Source: Deltaproteobacteria bacterium (GTDB lineage: Bacteria; Desulfobacterota; Syntrophorhabdia; Syntrophorhabdales; Syntrophorhabdaceae). Taken from it: DNA of 57,170 bases. The stretch covers positions 1 through 57,170 of the forward strand of contig JAKPCK010000151.1 of the NCBI GenBank assembly GCA_029553295.1, in the 5' to 3' direction. Positions 55,964 through 57,170 of this stretch are shown piece by piece. How positions within the stretch are numbered: the first letter of the stretch is position 1; each line of letters opens with the position of its first letter. The translations under genes were made by a program, and so were the position numbers. The notes under the pieces are model-generated. The model was not told the origin of the DNA, did not search any database, and saw only the letters and a list, made by a program, of their open reading frames with translations.

Positions 55964-56761
55964 TCAATTCTGATTATAGCCAAGCCTCTCAGGGTGGGAA
56001 TACACAGACAGGCGATTACCGCGCACCCTCCCTACGAGGGCAATGCCCAGCTCATTGGCAAGGTTTACTGCACTACCTGTTGGCGAGTGTCGCGAGACTA
56101 TAACAGGGACCCCCATCCTGGCTGCCTTGAGAAGCATCTCTGAAGAGATACGGCCTGTGCTTAATAGCACACAGTCATTTGATGAGAACCCTTTAAACAG
56201 GCATTCACCCTGAATTTTGTCTATGGTATTATGTCTCCCAATATCCTCCGCCACTATGAGTACCTTGTTTCTATCGGCAAGGGCAGATGCATGGACGCCA
56301 CCACTGGTCCGGTAGAGGTCCATATGTTCCTGGAGTTGCTTCATAAGTGAGATTATCTCCAGTGGTGTTGTCTCAAAGTCTGATTCTACCCTCTGACCAT
56401 AGGTTGTAAAGGATGGACCGCCACCACAGCCTGATGTAAGCCTCTTGCGTGTGGGCAACTTAAAATCTTGGACTTTCAGTCTCACATCAACCTCTGTCTC
56501 TGCATCGCAGACCCTCATCATCATTACATCATCCATCCCTGATATAATCCCTTCTGAATAGAGAAAACCAATAACAAGAAAATTCAGTTTACTCGGTGTG
56601 CACAGGATTGTTACAAACTCCTGCTGATTTATATATATGGTCAACTCTCTCTCAATGGGGACACGGGCATCTACTGTTGCCCATCCCTCTTCAGAAAAAC
56701 GGCTACATTTTATCTCAAAAGAGACGTCTCTCGGGGATGTTTCACCAGCAGTTCCCTGCAT
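55964..56761 (-). CDS. fdhD: FdhD sulfur-carrier protein for formate dehydrogenase
   Basis: A 265-residue FdhD. It shows TPSKLNFLVIGFLYSEGII (about residues 55-73), the cysteine loop LTSGCGGGPSF (about 109-119), GGVHASALADRN, VAEDIGRHNTIDKI (about 170) and LSTGRISSEMLLKAA. In E. coli, FdhD passes sulfur from IscS to the molybdenum cofactor of formate dehydrogenase through a CxxC loop; here only one of those cysteines is kept, as in many anaerobes. AGGTAGGAT precedes the ATG. It sits between an HdrD-like gene and hdrA in one operon, which links this electron-transfer set to a Mo/W formate enzyme encoded elsewhere. Confidence 0.92.
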   Translation of the reverse strand: MQGTAGETSPRDVSFEIKCSRFSEEGWATVDARVPIERELTIYINQQEFVTILCTPSKLNFLVIGFLYSEGIISGMDDVMMMRVCDAETEVDVRLKVQDFKLPTRKRLTSGCGGGPSFTTYGQRVESDFETTPLEIISLMKQLQEHMDLYRTSGGVHASALADRNKVLIVAEDIGRHNTIDKIQGECLFKGFSSNDCVLLSTGRISSEMLLKAARMGVPVIVSRHSPTGSAVNLANELGIALVGRVRGNRLSVYSHPERLGYNQN

Positions 56762-56772
56762 ATATCCTACCT

Positions 56773-57170
56773 TTATGTAACTTCCTGGAATATCTCCGTG
56801 ATATCCTTAACCTCTATATCGTCTGCATGGTTCAAAACAAGCCTGCTATCCTCAAGGGCTGTTATGCAGTATGGACATGCCGTGGCCAAGACCCGGGCTC
56901 CAAGTTCTATTGCCTGTTCCACCCTTATATTTGAGAATCTCTCATGCTTTTCTGTCTCTGCCCAGACCCTGCCTCCTCCCATACCACAGCAGAGGCTATC
57001 CTCTCTTGCCTCTGGCAGTTCTTTCAGCTCCACCCCTGGTATATTTTTCAGCGTCTCCCTTGGCTCATCGTATACCTTGTTGTGTCTACCCAGGTAACAT
57101 GGGTCATGGTATGCTATCTTCTGGCTGTATTCTTTGGAGACCTCAATCCTGCCTTCCTTCACAAGCTCAA
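56773..57170 (-). CDS. HdrD/GlpC-like CCG-domain iron-sulfur protein (5' end beyond window; BamD-like)
   Basis: The C-terminal 130 or so residues of a heterodisulfide-reductase D-type protein. One CCG repeat is complete: AYHDPCYLGRHNKVYDEPR, then DSLCCGMGGGRVWAE and ATACPYCITALEDS. CCG domains bind a non-cubane [4Fe-4S] cluster at the disulfide or quinone site of HdrB/HdrD proteins. The frame is open through the right edge (GAG CTT GTG AAG), so a start at 57162 would be internal. It is the upstream partner of fdhD, hdrA and mvhD. Confidence 0.87.
   Translation of the reverse strand, partial: ELVKEGRIEVSKEYSQKIAYHDPCYLGRHNKVYDEPRETLKNIPGVELKELPEAREDSLCCGMGGGRVWAETEKHERFSNIRVEQAIELGARVLATACPYCITALEDSRLVLNHADDIEVKDITEIFQEVT

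Overview
The window looks like chromosome from an anaerobic, flagellated, Gram-negative bacterium of the former Deltaproteobacteria (Desulfobacterota-like, possibly a syntrophic or aromatic-acid degrading lineage). The reasons are a split F0F1 operon lacking subunits a and c, a siroheme-decarboxylase-type Lrp protein, HdrA/MvhD electron-transfer proteins that use selenocysteine, acyl-CoA metabolism with a Liv-type uptake system, sigma-54 and sigma-28 control, and many two-component proteins. Codon use is rich in AGG/AGA and ATA throughout. No rRNA, tRNA, CRISPR array, prophage or insertion sequence was seen.

Layout. 1-4.3 kb: partial thioredoxin-fold protein (-), then EF-G, BirA and CoaX (+). 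4.35-12.6 kb (-): flavin split-barrel protein, B3/B4-domain protein, ATP synthase b'-b-delta-alpha-gamma-beta-epsilon, bactofilin and an M23 peptidase. 12.8-22.2 kb: rRNA methyltransferase, membrane protein, CorA, a DUF362 ferredoxin protein, acyl-CoA dehydrogenase, YihY protein, DNA polymerase I with a dead proofreading domain, and a siroheme-decarboxylase-like protein. 22.4-32.2 kb (-): an uptake-and-activation module made of sensor kinase, sigma-54 response regulator (frameshifted at an A8 run), a stand-alone Fis-type protein, a consensus sigma-54 promoter, LivKHMGF and an acyl-CoA ligase.

32.3-40.1 kb: motility and c-di-GMP genes. These are a FliT-like protein, a sigma-28 promoter, a FlgM-associated-type small protein, two response regulators (one HD-GYP), PilZ, MotA and MotB, followed by a hybrid kinase and an HDOD protein on the other strand behind their own sigma-28 promoter. 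40.2-46.4 kb: DUF1445 protein, GNAT, alpha/beta hydrolase, a DPE2-type 4-alpha-glucanotransferase and a PAS kinase. 46.4-51.3 kb: an unusual leader and a possible 18-residue lipopeptide, RpoD, a chemoreceptor with a sigma-28 promoter, and a decayed PAS-HD-GYP gene. 51.3-57.2 kb (-): an HdrD-like CCG protein (partial), FdhD, a 1046-residue HdrA and MvhD, both reading through an in-frame TGA as selenocysteine, and a GNAT.

How it fits together: the Liv/ligase module would bring in a carboxylic acid and make its CoA ester. The Hdr/Mvh module, which resembles the BamD-BamE-BamF electron-transfer part of class II benzoyl-CoA reductase systems, would handle low-potential electrons, possibly linked to formate through FdhD. 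Three well-matched sigma-28 promoters tie the motor, receptor and signalling genes into one late flagellar regulon. A short dispersed repeat with two hairpin-forming halves recurs at about six places, mostly in intergenic DNA.
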